Positions 1 through 5,205 of a stretch of 5,239 nt of DNA are shown one piece after another (position 1 is the first letter of the stretch; each line of letters starts with the position of its first letter). Made by a program: the position numbers and the translations under genes. Origin of the DNA: an uncultured Lachnospiraceae bacterium (GTDB taxonomy: Bacteria; Bacillota; Clostridia; Lachnospirales; Lachnospiraceae). The notes under the pieces were generated by a model. It did no database searches and was not told where the DNA came from. It saw only the letters and a program-made list of their open reading frames with translations. The stretch covers positions 1-5,239 of the forward strand of contig URRQ01000076.1 in assembly GCA_900550235.1 (NCBI GenBank). Direction: 5' to 3'.

Positions 1-23
1 GACAGCTTATTAAAGTACGCCAT
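1..23 (-). CDS. ileS: N-terminal fragment of a T-box-controlled gene, probably isoleucyl-tRNA synthetase
   Basis: Reading leftward, an ATG at 23-21 opens a frame MAYFNKLS that leaves the window after eight codons. The only upstream frame-mate is a TGA, so this ATG is the first usable start. A moderate ribosome binding site, AGAGGA at 39-34, lies 10 nt upstream. Identity comes from context: the gene follows a T-box leader whose specifier codon reads ATC (Ile). The fragment is also compatible with the usual IleRS beginning (Met-Tyr-x-Lys-x-Ser/Pro-Thr-Asp-Leu-Asn). IleRS is the cytoplasmic enzyme that charges tRNA-Ile with isoleucine. Eight residues cannot prove this. An isoleucine/branched-chain transport or biosynthesis gene under the same kind of T-box remains possible. 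Confidence 0.5.
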
Positions 24-51
24 TTGTTGGCTGTCCTCTACTTTCTTTCAC
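10..51 (-). CDS. Possible 13-codon upstream ORF overlapping the ileS start
   Basis: Just downstream of the T-box terminator the best Shine-Dalgarno in the leader, AGGAGG at 63-58, sits 6 nt before a GTG at 51-49. This frame encodes VKESRGQPTNGVL and stops at TAA 12-10, beyond the downstream ATG at 23-21 and in a different frame. It may be a short translated leader coupled to the downstream gene, or the AGGAGG may simply be a displaced ribosome-loading site. The peptide has no isoleucine codons, so it is not an attenuator peptide of the classical type. Confidence is low because the ORF is very short. Confidence 0.25.
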   Translation of the reverse strand: MKESRGQPTNGVL

Positions 52-117
52 AGTACTCCTCCTTCGATAAAAAGATTGTGTGAAACGAAATCTTTGCGCG
101 TAAGTGGTTTTTTGCAT

Positions 118-147
118 AAAAAAATCGCCCTTATGTAAAGGACGATT
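118..147 (-). terminator. Intrinsic terminator of the T-box leader
   Basis: On the minus strand a 10-bp stem (147-138 paired with 132-123, one G-U wobble) with a 5-nt loop is followed by a U-run at 124-118. Its 5' arm contains CCTT, which can instead pair with the AAGG flanking the T-box sequence. Terminator and antiterminator are therefore mutually exclusive, as expected for T-box transcription control. Confidence 0.9.
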
Positions 148-380
148 GTTAACCGTGGTACCACCTTATTTTCCGAGATAACTCAGCTCATTCCGTATCA
201 TCTAATACGTGTCACCTATAACGTGGCTTCACTCCGGCGCTCCTACTTTGTTTCAGTTTGCTTCTCAAGGGTGATTTCATCATTCAGGTTCATTAGCAGT
301 TTACACCAACCACTGCCTCTCTAGAAAATCTGCTGAAGATTACTTGTTCCTATCAAATGAATTTAAAGATTTTTCAAATT
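118..380 (-). ncRNA. T-box riboswitch leader with isoleucine (ATC) specifier
   Basis: The minus-strand leader has the main T-box landmarks. Near its 5' end is GGAACAAGTAATC (350-338), which carries the AGUA of the specifier-loop E motif. An AGAGAGG segment and a GGTTGGTG segment follow in distal Stem I. The 3' side of the specifier loop reads GAA-ATC-A, placing the specifier codon ATC (Ile) at 275-273 followed by the usual purine. The T-box proper, AAGGTGGTACCACGG, is at 167-153. Its bulge TGGT would pair with a tRNA 3' end ACCA, so the discriminator base is A, compatible with tRNA-Ile. Uncharged tRNA-Ile should stabilise the antiterminator and switch on the downstream gene. The specifier is my alignment by eye and the 5' end is estimated from the promoter. 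Confidence 0.92.
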
Positions 381-386
381 GATTGT

Positions 387-415
387 ATTATAGCGTGTTT
401 GAAATGGTTTTACAA
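387..415 (-). promoter_or_regulatory. Sigma-A-type promoter for the T-box leader/ileS
   Basis: On the minus strand, -35 TTGTAA (415-410) and a perfect -10 TATAAT (392-387) are separated by 17 bp. Transcription would begin near 380, at the start of the T-box leader. The promoter is divergent from the flavodiiron gene promoter about 90 bp away. Confidence 0.8.
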
Positions 416-426
416 GTGGTTTTTGT

Positions 427-458
427 AAAACTTTAAATGTTTACTTCGTTAAAGTTTT
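427..458. repeat. Perfect 10-bp inverted repeat between divergent promoters
   Basis: AAAACTTTAA (427-436) and its exact reverse complement TTAAAGTTTT (449-458) flank a 12-nt spacer. The repeat sits between the -35 of the leftward promoter (410-415) and the -35 of the rightward promoter (503-508), outside both transcripts as predicted. It lacks a U-run, so it is not a typical terminator. It could be an operator for a divergently acting regulator, or chance in AT-rich DNA. Confidence 0.5.
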
Positions 459-502
459 GGCTTATTGCGTTTGATTTTATACAACAAATTTTTAACAAGT
501 AA

Positions 503-531
503 TTGATTTTACATTTAGTTGTGGCTATACT
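503..531 (+). promoter_or_regulatory. Sigma-A-type promoter for the flavodiiron gene
   Basis: -35 TTGATT (503-508) and -10 TATACT (526-531) are spaced by 17 bp, with an expected start near 538. This leaves a 5' UTR of about 70 nt that contains the hairpin at 550-575. Confidence 0.65.
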
Positions 532-549
532 ATTTTTGAGAGAGTATGT

Positions 550-575
550 AAGGATCGGGTAATCAGTGGATCCTT
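550..575 (+). repeat. 5' UTR hairpin upstream of the flavodiiron gene
   Basis: AAGGATC (550-556) pairs perfectly with GATCCTT (569-575) around a 12-nt loop. It is about 12 nt downstream of the predicted transcription start and 33 nt before the start codon. It has no U-run, so it could be an mRNA-stabilising stem or an operator. The role is unknown. Confidence 0.45.
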
Positions 576-608
576 TATAAATATGAAGAGTAAGAAGAGG
601 AGTACATT

Positions 609-2402
609 ATGAGAATCACAGATGATATCATTTACGCAGGTGTTAACGACCATCAGGTAGACTTATTTGAAGGCCAATACGTTGTGCCGAACGGAATGGC
701 ATACAATTCTTATTTGATCAAAGATGAGAAGATTGCCATTATGGATACGGTAGATGCAAAATTTACTCATGAATGGCTGGACAATCTGGAAGCAGCTCTG
801 GAAGGAAGAAAACCGGATTATTTGATTATTCAACATATGGAGCCGGATCATTCGGCAAATATTTTCAATTTTATGAAGGTATATCCGGAGACTACAATTG
901 TAGCGAATACAAAGACGTTTACTATGATGCAGAATTTCTTCCGCGACATGAATTTAGAGGGAAGAAAGTTAGAAGTAAAGAATGGAGATACTTTAACGCT
1001 TGGAAAACATGTGCTTACATTTGTGTTTGCACCAATGGTTCATTGGCCGGAAGTTATGGTTACGTATGATAGTACAGATAAAGTACTTTTTTCAGCAGAT
1101 GGATTTGGTAAATTCGGAGCTCTTGACGTAGAAGAAGACTGGGATTGTGAAGCACGTCGTTATTATATCGGTATCGTTGGAAAATATGGAGCTCAGGTAC
1201 AGAATCTTTTAAAAATAGCTTCCACATTGGATATACAAGCAATTTGTCCACTTCATGGACCGGTACTTACAGAGAATTTAGGACATTATATTGAAAAATA
1301 TAATATCTGGTCTTCTTATGGTGTGGAATCTGAAGGTGTAATGATCGCATATACTTCTGTTTACGGAAATACAAAGAAAGCAGTAGAGATGTTGGCAAGC
1401 AAATTGCGTGAAAAAGGCTGCCCCAAAGTTGTTGTTTGTGATCTTGCAAGAGAAGACATGGCAGAAGCAGTAGAAGATGCGTTCCGTTATGGAAAGCTTG
1501 TACTTGCTACAACAACATATAATGCAGATATCTTCCCGTTTATGAAGATTTTTATTGATCATCTTACAGAGAGAAATTATCAGAATCGCACGATTGGTTT
1601 AATTGAAAATGGAAGCTGGGCTCCGCTTGCTGCAAAAGTAATGAAAGGAATGTTTGAAAAGAGTAAAAACATTACTTGGCTGAATCATAATGTGAAGATT
1701 ATGTCTTCTTTGAATGATGAAAATATGGAGCAGTTAGAGGCAATGGCATCTGAATTGTGCGAAGAATATATTGCGCAGTCTGAGGAGAAAGCGAATAAGA
1801 ATGATATGACAGCTCTCTTTAAGATTGGCTATGGTTTATATGTGGTAACATCAAATGATGGAACAAAAGACAACGGCCTGATCGTAAATACGGTGACACA
1901 GCTTACAGACAATCCAAACCGAGTAGCTGTAAATATCAATAAGGCAAATTATTCACATCATATTATCAAACAGACCGGTGTGATGAATGTAAACTGTTTA
2001 TCTGTGGAAGCGCCGTTTGAAATTTTCCAAAGATTTGGTTTCCAAAGTGGACGTACTGCAGATAAATTCGAAGGAATGAAAACACTTCGTTCTGAAAACG
2101 GATTGATTTTCCTTCCAAAATACATCAATGCGTTCATGTCATTGAAGGTGGAACAGTATGTTGATCTTGACACACACGGAATGTTTATTTGTACAGTAAC
2201 AGAAGCTCGTGTAATGAGCAATAAAGATACAATGACTTACACATATTATCATAACAATGTAAAGCCGAAGCCACAGACAGAGGGTAAGAAAGGTTTTGTA
2301 TGTGATATATGCGGATTTATTTATGAAGGTGAAGAGCTTCCGGACGACTATATTTGCCCGCTTTGCAAGCATGGTGTAGCTGATTTTTCGCCGATTGAAT
2401 AA
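609..2402 (+). CDS. Four-domain flavodiiron protein (FprA-Hrb-like fusion), probable NAD(P)H-dependent O2/NO reductase
   Basis: This cytoplasmic protein likely reduces O2 to water and/or NO to N2O. Residues about 1-240 form the metallo-beta-lactamase-like domain, with every di-iron ligand present: H76, E78, D80, H81, H145, D164, H216. Residues about 243-390 are flavodoxin-like, with the FMN phosphate loop TSVYGNT at 249-255. Residues about 400-550 resemble the FMN-binding flavin reductase family. The C-terminus is a rubredoxin with C565-x2-C568 and C583-x2-C586. Only 14 residues separate the two pairs, as in rubrerythrin-type short-spaced rubredoxins. The last two modules match the architecture of Moorella Hrb, the NADH-oxidising partner of FprA, so electrons could pass from NAD(P)H to the di-iron site within one chain. 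The start is supported by AGAGGAG (596-602), 6 nt before ATG. No terminator separates it from rplM. O2 versus NO preference cannot be read from sequence. Confidence 0.95.
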   Translation: MRITDDIIYAGVNDHQVDLFEGQYVVPNGMAYNSYLIKDEKIAIMDTVDAKFTHEWLDNLEAALEGRKPDYLIIQHMEPDHSANIFNFMKVYPETTIVANTKTFTMMQNFFRDMNLEGRKLEVKNGDTLTLGKHVLTFVFAPMVHWPEVMVTYDSTDKVLFSADGFGKFGALDVEEDWDCEARRYYIGIVGKYGAQVQNLLKIASTLDIQAICPLHGPVLTENLGHYIEKYNIWSSYGVESEGVMIAYTSVYGNTKKAVEMLASKLREKGCPKVVVCDLAREDMAEAVEDAFRYGKLVLATTTYNADIFPFMKIFIDHLTERNYQNRTIGLIENGSWAPLAAKVMKGMFEKSKNITWLNHNVKIMSSLNDENMEQLEAMASELCEEYIAQSEEKANKNDMTALFKIGYGLYVVTSNDGTKDNGLIVNTVTQLTDNPNRVAVNINKANYSHHIIKQTGVMNVNCLSVEAPFEIFQRFGFQSGRTADKFEGMKTLRSENGLIFLPKYINAFMSLKVEQYVDLDTHGMFICTVTEARVMSNKDTMTYTYYHNNVKPKPQTEGKKGFVCDICGFIYEGEELPDDYICPLCKHGVADFSPIE

Positions 2403-2414
2403 GTGAAAAAAGGG

Positions 2415-2443
2415 TTGACAATAGTATGGAAATATAATATACT
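2415..2443 (+). promoter_or_regulatory. Near-consensus promoter of the rplM-rpsI operon
   Basis: A perfect -35 TTGACA (2415-2420), a 17-bp spacer and -10 TATACT (2438-2443) predict a start near 2450 and a leader of about 100 nt. The strength fits a ribosomal protein operon. An inverted repeat (2418-2448) overlaps both boxes. Confidence 0.88.
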
Positions 2444-2448
2444 ATTGT
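2418..2448. repeat. Perfect 10-bp inverted repeat overlapping the rplM promoter
   Basis: ACAATAGTAT (2418-2427) and ATACTATTGT (2439-2448) are exact reverse complements separated by 11 bp, so the half-sites are centred 21 bp apart (two helical turns). They cover the end of the -35, the spacer edges and the -10. This is the geometry of a dimeric repressor operator. As RNA in read-through from the upstream gene it would form a hairpin, but no U-run follows. Function is inferred only from placement. Confidence 0.5.
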
Positions 2449-2463
2449 AGCATGACGTGAGAA

Positions 2464-2501
2464 GAAACAATTTACACCAAAGCCCCGGAGTGAATTGTTT
2501 T
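2464..2501 (+). promoter_or_regulatory. Leader hairpin of rplM, candidate L13 autoregulatory leader
   Basis: Within the rplM 5' UTR a 9-bp lower stem (2464-2472 with 2493-2501, including one G-U) continues into a 6-position upper stem (2473-2478 with 2487-2492; one A-A mismatch and one G-U). It closes on the loop AAAGCCCC (2479-2486). Low-GC Gram-positives are known to carry a structured L13 leader thought to bind L13 for feedback control, and position and size fit that class. I did not align it to that family's covariance model. No terminator-like U-run follows, so control would act on translation or mRNA stability. Confidence 0.6.
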
Positions 2502-2553
2502 CCATAATAATAATGAAATGATAAAATAATGAGATTAATTAGGAGGTCCACCA

Positions 2554-2982
2554 ATGAAAACTTACATGGCTAATCCAGATAAGATTGAAAGAAAATGGTA
2601 TGTAGTTGATGCTGAAGGACAGACATTAGGACGTTTAGCATCTGAAGTTGCAAAAGTTTTAAGAGGAAAAAATAAACCAGAATTTACACCACACGTTGAT
2701 ACAGGTGATTATGTAATCGTAATCAACGCTGCTAAAGTGGCTGTAACAGGTAAAAAATTAGATCAGAAAATTTACTACAATCACTCTGATTATGTAGGTG
2801 GAATGAAAGAAACTACATTAAGAGAAATGATGGCTAAAAAACCTGAAAAAGTTGTTGAACTTGCAGTTAAAGGAATGCTTCCAAAAGGACCTTTAGGAAG
2901 AGCAATGATCAAAAAATTACATGTATACGCTGGAGCAGAGCATGCAAACCAGGCTCAGAAACCAGAAGTATTAACATTTTAA
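2554..2982 (+). CDS. rplM: Large-subunit ribosomal protein L13 (uL13)
   Basis: L13 is an early-assembling protein that binds 23S rRNA in the 50S subunit. The 142-aa product has the normal bacterial length and family hallmarks: the N-terminal KWYVVDAEGQTLGRLAS segment (residues 14-30), the VTGKK motif (64-68), the conserved YYNHSDYVGG stretch (74-83), and MLPKGPLGRAM (109-119) near the C-terminus. AGGAGGT (2541-2547) lies 6 nt before the ATG. The gene is first in a two-gene operon with rpsI, 31 bp upstream of it, which is the standard bacterial pairing. Expression is probably driven by the strong promoter at 2415-2443 and may be tuned by the leader hairpin at 2464-2501. Nothing is unusual in the coding sequence. 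Confidence 0.99.
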   Translation: MKTYMANPDKIERKWYVVDAEGQTLGRLASEVAKVLRGKNKPEFTPHVDTGDYVIVINAAKVAVTGKKLDQKIYYNHSDYVGGMKETTLREMMAKKPEKVVELAVKGMLPKGPLGRAMIKKLHVYAGAEHANQAQKPEVLTF

Positions 2983-3013
2983 TTAAGGAAAGGTTTGGAA
3001 GGAGGAAGTTACA

Positions 3014-3406
3014 ATGGCTAATGCAAAATTCTACGGAACAGGAAGAAGAAAAAAATCAGTAGCAAGAGTATACTTAGTACCAGGTACAGGTAAAATCACA
3101 ATAAATAAAAGAGACATCGATGAGTATTTCGGACTTGAGACATTAAAAGTTGTTGTTCGTCAGCCACTCGTTGCAACAGAAACAGTTGACAAATTTGACG
3201 TTTTAGTAAACGTTCGTGGTGGTGGATACACAGGACAGGCTGGAGCAATCCGTCACGGTATCTCAAGAGCTTTACTTCAGGCAGACGCTGAGTACAGACC
3301 AGTTCTTAAGAAAGCTGGATACTTAACACGTGATCCACGTATGAAAGAACGTAAGAAATACGGTCTTAAAGCTGCTCGTAGAGCACCACAGTTCTCTAAA
3401 CGTTAA
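3014..3406 (+). CDS. rpsI: Small-subunit ribosomal protein S9 (uS9)
   Basis: S9 is part of the 30S head, and its basic C-terminal tail reaches toward the P-site tRNA. The 130-aa product has normal length and shows the N-terminal YGTGRRKKSVARV motif (residues 7-19), the GGGYTGQAGAIRHGISRAL core (69-87), LTRDPRMKERKKYG (103-116), and the conserved terminal residues SKR (128-130). Its AAGGAGG (2999-3005) ends 8 nt before the ATG. It is co-transcribed with rplM, and the operon ends at the intrinsic terminator at 3448-3481. Confidence 0.99.
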   Translation: MANAKFYGTGRRKKSVARVYLVPGTGKITINKRDIDEYFGLETLKVVVRQPLVATETVDKFDVLVNVRGGGYTGQAGAIRHGISRALLQADAEYRPVLKKAGYLTRDPRMKERKKYGLKAARRAPQFSKR

Positions 3407-3447
3407 TCATACGTTTCGGGACGTACAATTTCAAAAAAAGAATTTAC

Positions 3448-3481
3448 AACTCTTCAGGATCTCGGTTCTGGGGAGTTTTTT
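3448..3481 (+). terminator. Intrinsic terminator of rplM-rpsI
   Basis: A 12-bp stem (3448-3459 paired with 3466-3477, three G-U wobbles) with a 6-nt loop TCTCGG is followed by a T-run ending at 3481. It lies 41 nt after the rpsI stop codon. This separates the ribosomal operon from the following gene pair. Confidence 0.92.
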
Positions 3482-3504
3482 CTATGTATTTTTTAATAAG
3501 ATAA

Positions 3505-3513
3505 TGGTATACT
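3505..3513 (+). promoter_or_regulatory. Extended -10 promoter for the pRiA4b-like/kinase-like pair
   Basis: TGG followed by TATACT (3505-3513) matches the TGn-extended -10 form. The matching -35 position (3485-3490, TGTATT) is poor, as is common for extended -10 promoters. Transcription would start near 3520, about 55 nt before the ATG at 3576, and the preceding terminator at 3448-3481 makes an independent promoter here likely. Confidence 0.6.
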
Positions 3514-3575
3514 TGTTATAGGAAAAACGTTGGATACTGTTGTACGAAAAAAACAGATAGATTGGAGAAAAAAGA

Positions 3576-4313
3576 ATGGCGGTTCAAACAAAAGGATTAT
3601 GTAAGTATTGTGGAAAAGAGTATACAAAAGGCGGGATACTTCGACATTTGCAGGCGTGCAAAAAGAGAAGCGCAAAGTTTGCTGAAGAAAAAGAGAAAAG
3701 AAGATGCCGATATTTTCAGGTTGTTATTACTGGAAAATATCGAAAAGATTATTGGTTAATTGTAGAAGTAAGCGAGAATACTACGCTAAAAGAATTGGAT
3801 GTGTTTATCCGTGACATATGGGTAGAATGTTGTGGACATCTGAGTGCATTTACGATTCATGAGGAGCAATATGAAAGCAATCCGGATACGGACGCCTTTT
3901 GGGGAAGACCTTCCAGAAATATGAATTATCGCTTAAAAGACGTTGTAGATGTCGGCGATAACTTTTTGTATGAATATGATTTTGGTTCAACCACAGAACT
4001 GGTATTAAGTATACATAGCTGCCGCGATGGAGAAAAAAAGAATAATGACATTGTAATTCTATCAAGAAATAATCCTCCTAAAATTCTCTGTAGTAACTGC
4101 GGGCAAAATGAGGCGAAATGGGTTAATCCAGAAGGCTATTATGAAGGAGCACCTTTTTGGTGTGATGAGTGTTTAGAGGCGGAAAATGATGAAGAGGGAG
4201 AAGATTATGAGCCGGAATTTTTATTGCCTGTTTGTAATTCTCCCAGAATGGGTGTGTGCGGATATGAGGGAAGTGACAGATATCCGGATCAATTTGAGCC
4301 AGATGAACAATAA
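3576..4313 (+). CDS. pRiA4b ORF-3-like domain protein with N- and C-terminal putative zinc-binding motifs
   Basis: The function is unknown. Residues 9-28 form a putative C2HC zinc finger (C9, C12, H24, C28), followed by a basic stretch (29-46). Residues about 45-165 resemble the plasmid pRiA4b ORF-3-like family (often mislabelled 'IS1096 element passenger TnpR'). Signs are the YWLIVEVSENTTLKELDVFI strand-helix start (59-78), CGHLSAFTI (86-94) and FLYEYDFGS (130-138). The W-x-H often seen after the DFG motif is absent here. A second four-cysteine site (C172, C175, C196, C199) follows, then an acidic stretch (201-215) and a tail with PVCNSPRMGVCGYEG (218-232). There is no signal peptide or membrane segment, so it is likely cytoplasmic. 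GGAG (3564-3567) lies 8 nt before the ATG. It is the first gene of a probable operon with the kinase-like gene 23 bp downstream. A nucleic-acid- or protein-binding role is inferred only from the zinc motifs. Confidence 0.85.
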   Translation: MAVQTKGLCKYCGKEYTKGGILRHLQACKKRSAKFAEEKEKRRCRYFQVVITGKYRKDYWLIVEVSENTTLKELDVFIRDIWVECCGHLSAFTIHEEQYESNPDTDAFWGRPSRNMNYRLKDVVDVGDNFLYEYDFGSTTELVLSIHSCRDGEKKNNDIVILSRNNPPKILCSNCGQNEAKWVNPEGYYEGAPFWCDECLEAENDEEGEDYEPEFLLPVCNSPRMGVCGYEGSDRYPDQFEPDEQ

Positions 4314-4325
4314 AATCTTTGAGAT

Positions 4326-4339
4326 GAGGTGGCATATTG
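4326..4339 (+). promoter_or_regulatory. Ribosome binding site deciding a TTG start
   Basis: GAGGTGG (4326-4332) lies 4 nt before TTG at 4337-4339 (7 nt if only GAGG is counted). The next in-frame ATG, at 4367, has no adequate Shine-Dalgarno at proper distance. An ATG at 4324 is in another frame and hits TGA after 10 codons. TTG is therefore the preferred start for the kinase-like gene. Confidence 0.6.
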
Positions 4340-5164
4340 CAGGATATTATTTGTGAGTTACAGGATATGAAACATCTGGACTGGGCGGCAAGAAAAATGT
4401 CACCGGGAACTCCGGGGTGCTTTCTGAAAGCGTATGAAGAAGTGAATGGGAAAAGATTATATTACAAATTATCGAACTATGATAGTTATCGAGGGGTGTT
4501 TGGTCATGAGTGTGTCAACGAATTGATTGTAAGCCGGGTGATGGATATTTTGAGAATTCCGCATGTGAAGTATAAACTGATACATGCAAGGATTGTTATT
4601 GATGGTAAAGAACAAGAAACATGGGTTTCTGTTTCAGAAAACTTTCGTAAGGATAATGAAGAAAAGTTGGCGTATGATTTGTATTATGATTTGCAAAAAG
4701 AAGATAATGAATCTCCATTAGAGTTTGCGATAAGAAACGGTTGGGGATTATATATGTACCAGATGTTCTGTATTGATTATTTGATTGCTAATAGAGATTG
4801 GCACGGAAGCAATCTGGAAGTGTTAAGAAATGATGAAGAAGACAGTGTGAGAATGGCGCCTTTGTTTGATCAGGGAGTATCGTTATTGTTTTCAACATAT
4901 GGTGATGAAAAACTTCTGAAAGAAATAGACGTGATGAGAGATTTTTCGGTTAATAATTATATCGGTTCAAAATCTCTGGAGTATAATCTGTCATTGATAC
5001 CAAAAGAATATGATTTACAGATTTGGAAACTGAAGATAGAAGATCAGGATTATATTTTCAACGGTATAGATCATGTTTTATCAGAGATTCATAGGGAGAA
5101 AATCTGGGAAATGATTTGGAAAAGGTGGTGTTTTTTTGAACAGGTACGCAATCAAGAGAAATAA
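4337..5164 (+). CDS. HipA-like kinase-fold protein
   Basis: The 275-aa product resembles the catalytic part of HipA-type Ser/Thr kinases, which phosphorylate translation factors or other proteins. Visible matches are K44 in YYKLS (candidate ATP-anchoring lysine) and the helix HECVNELIVSRVMDILRIP (57-75), where E62 could pair with that lysine. IDYLIANRDWHGSNLEVL (146-163) corresponds to the HipA-like N-x-D-x-H-x2-N catalytic loop, with D154 as candidate base and N159 as metal ligand. PLFDQGVSL (175-183) supplies the metal-binding Asp (D178) in the DFG-equivalent place. The protein is shorter than full HipA (about 440 aa) and lacks a recognisable N-terminal HipA subdomain 1. No HipB-type helix-turn-helix antitoxin is adjacent; the upstream partner is the pRiA4b-like protein, 23 bp away. 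The start is TTG with GAGGTGG upstream. Kinase activity, target and toxicity are unproven; it could instead phosphorylate a small molecule. Confidence 0.7.
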   Translation: MQDIICELQDMKHLDWAARKMSPGTPGCFLKAYEEVNGKRLYYKLSNYDSYRGVFGHECVNELIVSRVMDILRIPHVKYKLIHARIVIDGKEQETWVSVSENFRKDNEEKLAYDLYYDLQKEDNESPLEFAIRNGWGLYMYQMFCIDYLIANRDWHGSNLEVLRNDEEDSVRMAPLFDQGVSLLFSTYGDEKLLKEIDVMRDFSVNNYIGSKSLEYNLSLIPKEYDLQIWKLKIEDQDYIFNGIDHVLSEIHREKIWEMIWKRWCFFEQVRNQEK

Positions 5165-5205
5165 TAGAAATAAAATCGTCGGAATATTAAACCTAAATTA
5201 TTCAC

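Noticed and set aside
481..500. Possible Rex (redox regulator) site around TTTTAACAAG upstream of the flavodiiron gene
   Set aside because: Only one half-site resembles the Rex TTAACAA pattern; the opposite half is not a match.
663..2372. Several antisense and out-of-frame open stretches within the flavodiiron gene (for example 773-1069 plus, 1278-1562 minus, 2139-2372 minus)
   Set aside because: They lie wholly inside a well-supported coding sequence and have no recognisable protein features.
3410..3425. Short hairpin TACGT...ACGTA after rpsI as a terminator
   Set aside because: The stem has only 5 bp and no adjoining T-run; the hairpin at 3448-3481 is far better.
3562..3759. A 65-codon frame starting with TTG that overlaps the start of the pRiA4b-like gene
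   Set aside because: It begins 14 nt earlier in another frame, has a worse start, and its translation is low-complexity Lys/Arg-rich. The 245-aa frame has recognisable domain motifs and a proper ribosome binding site.
3576..4313. Evidence for an insertion sequence, since this family is often labelled 'IS1096 passenger TnpR'
   Set aside because: No transposase, terminal inverted repeats or target duplication is visible; the label is a naming artefact and the protein has no resolvase motif.
3850..4335. Minus-strand open frames opposite the pRiA4b-like gene
   Set aside because: They are shadows of the plus-strand frame with no recognisable features.
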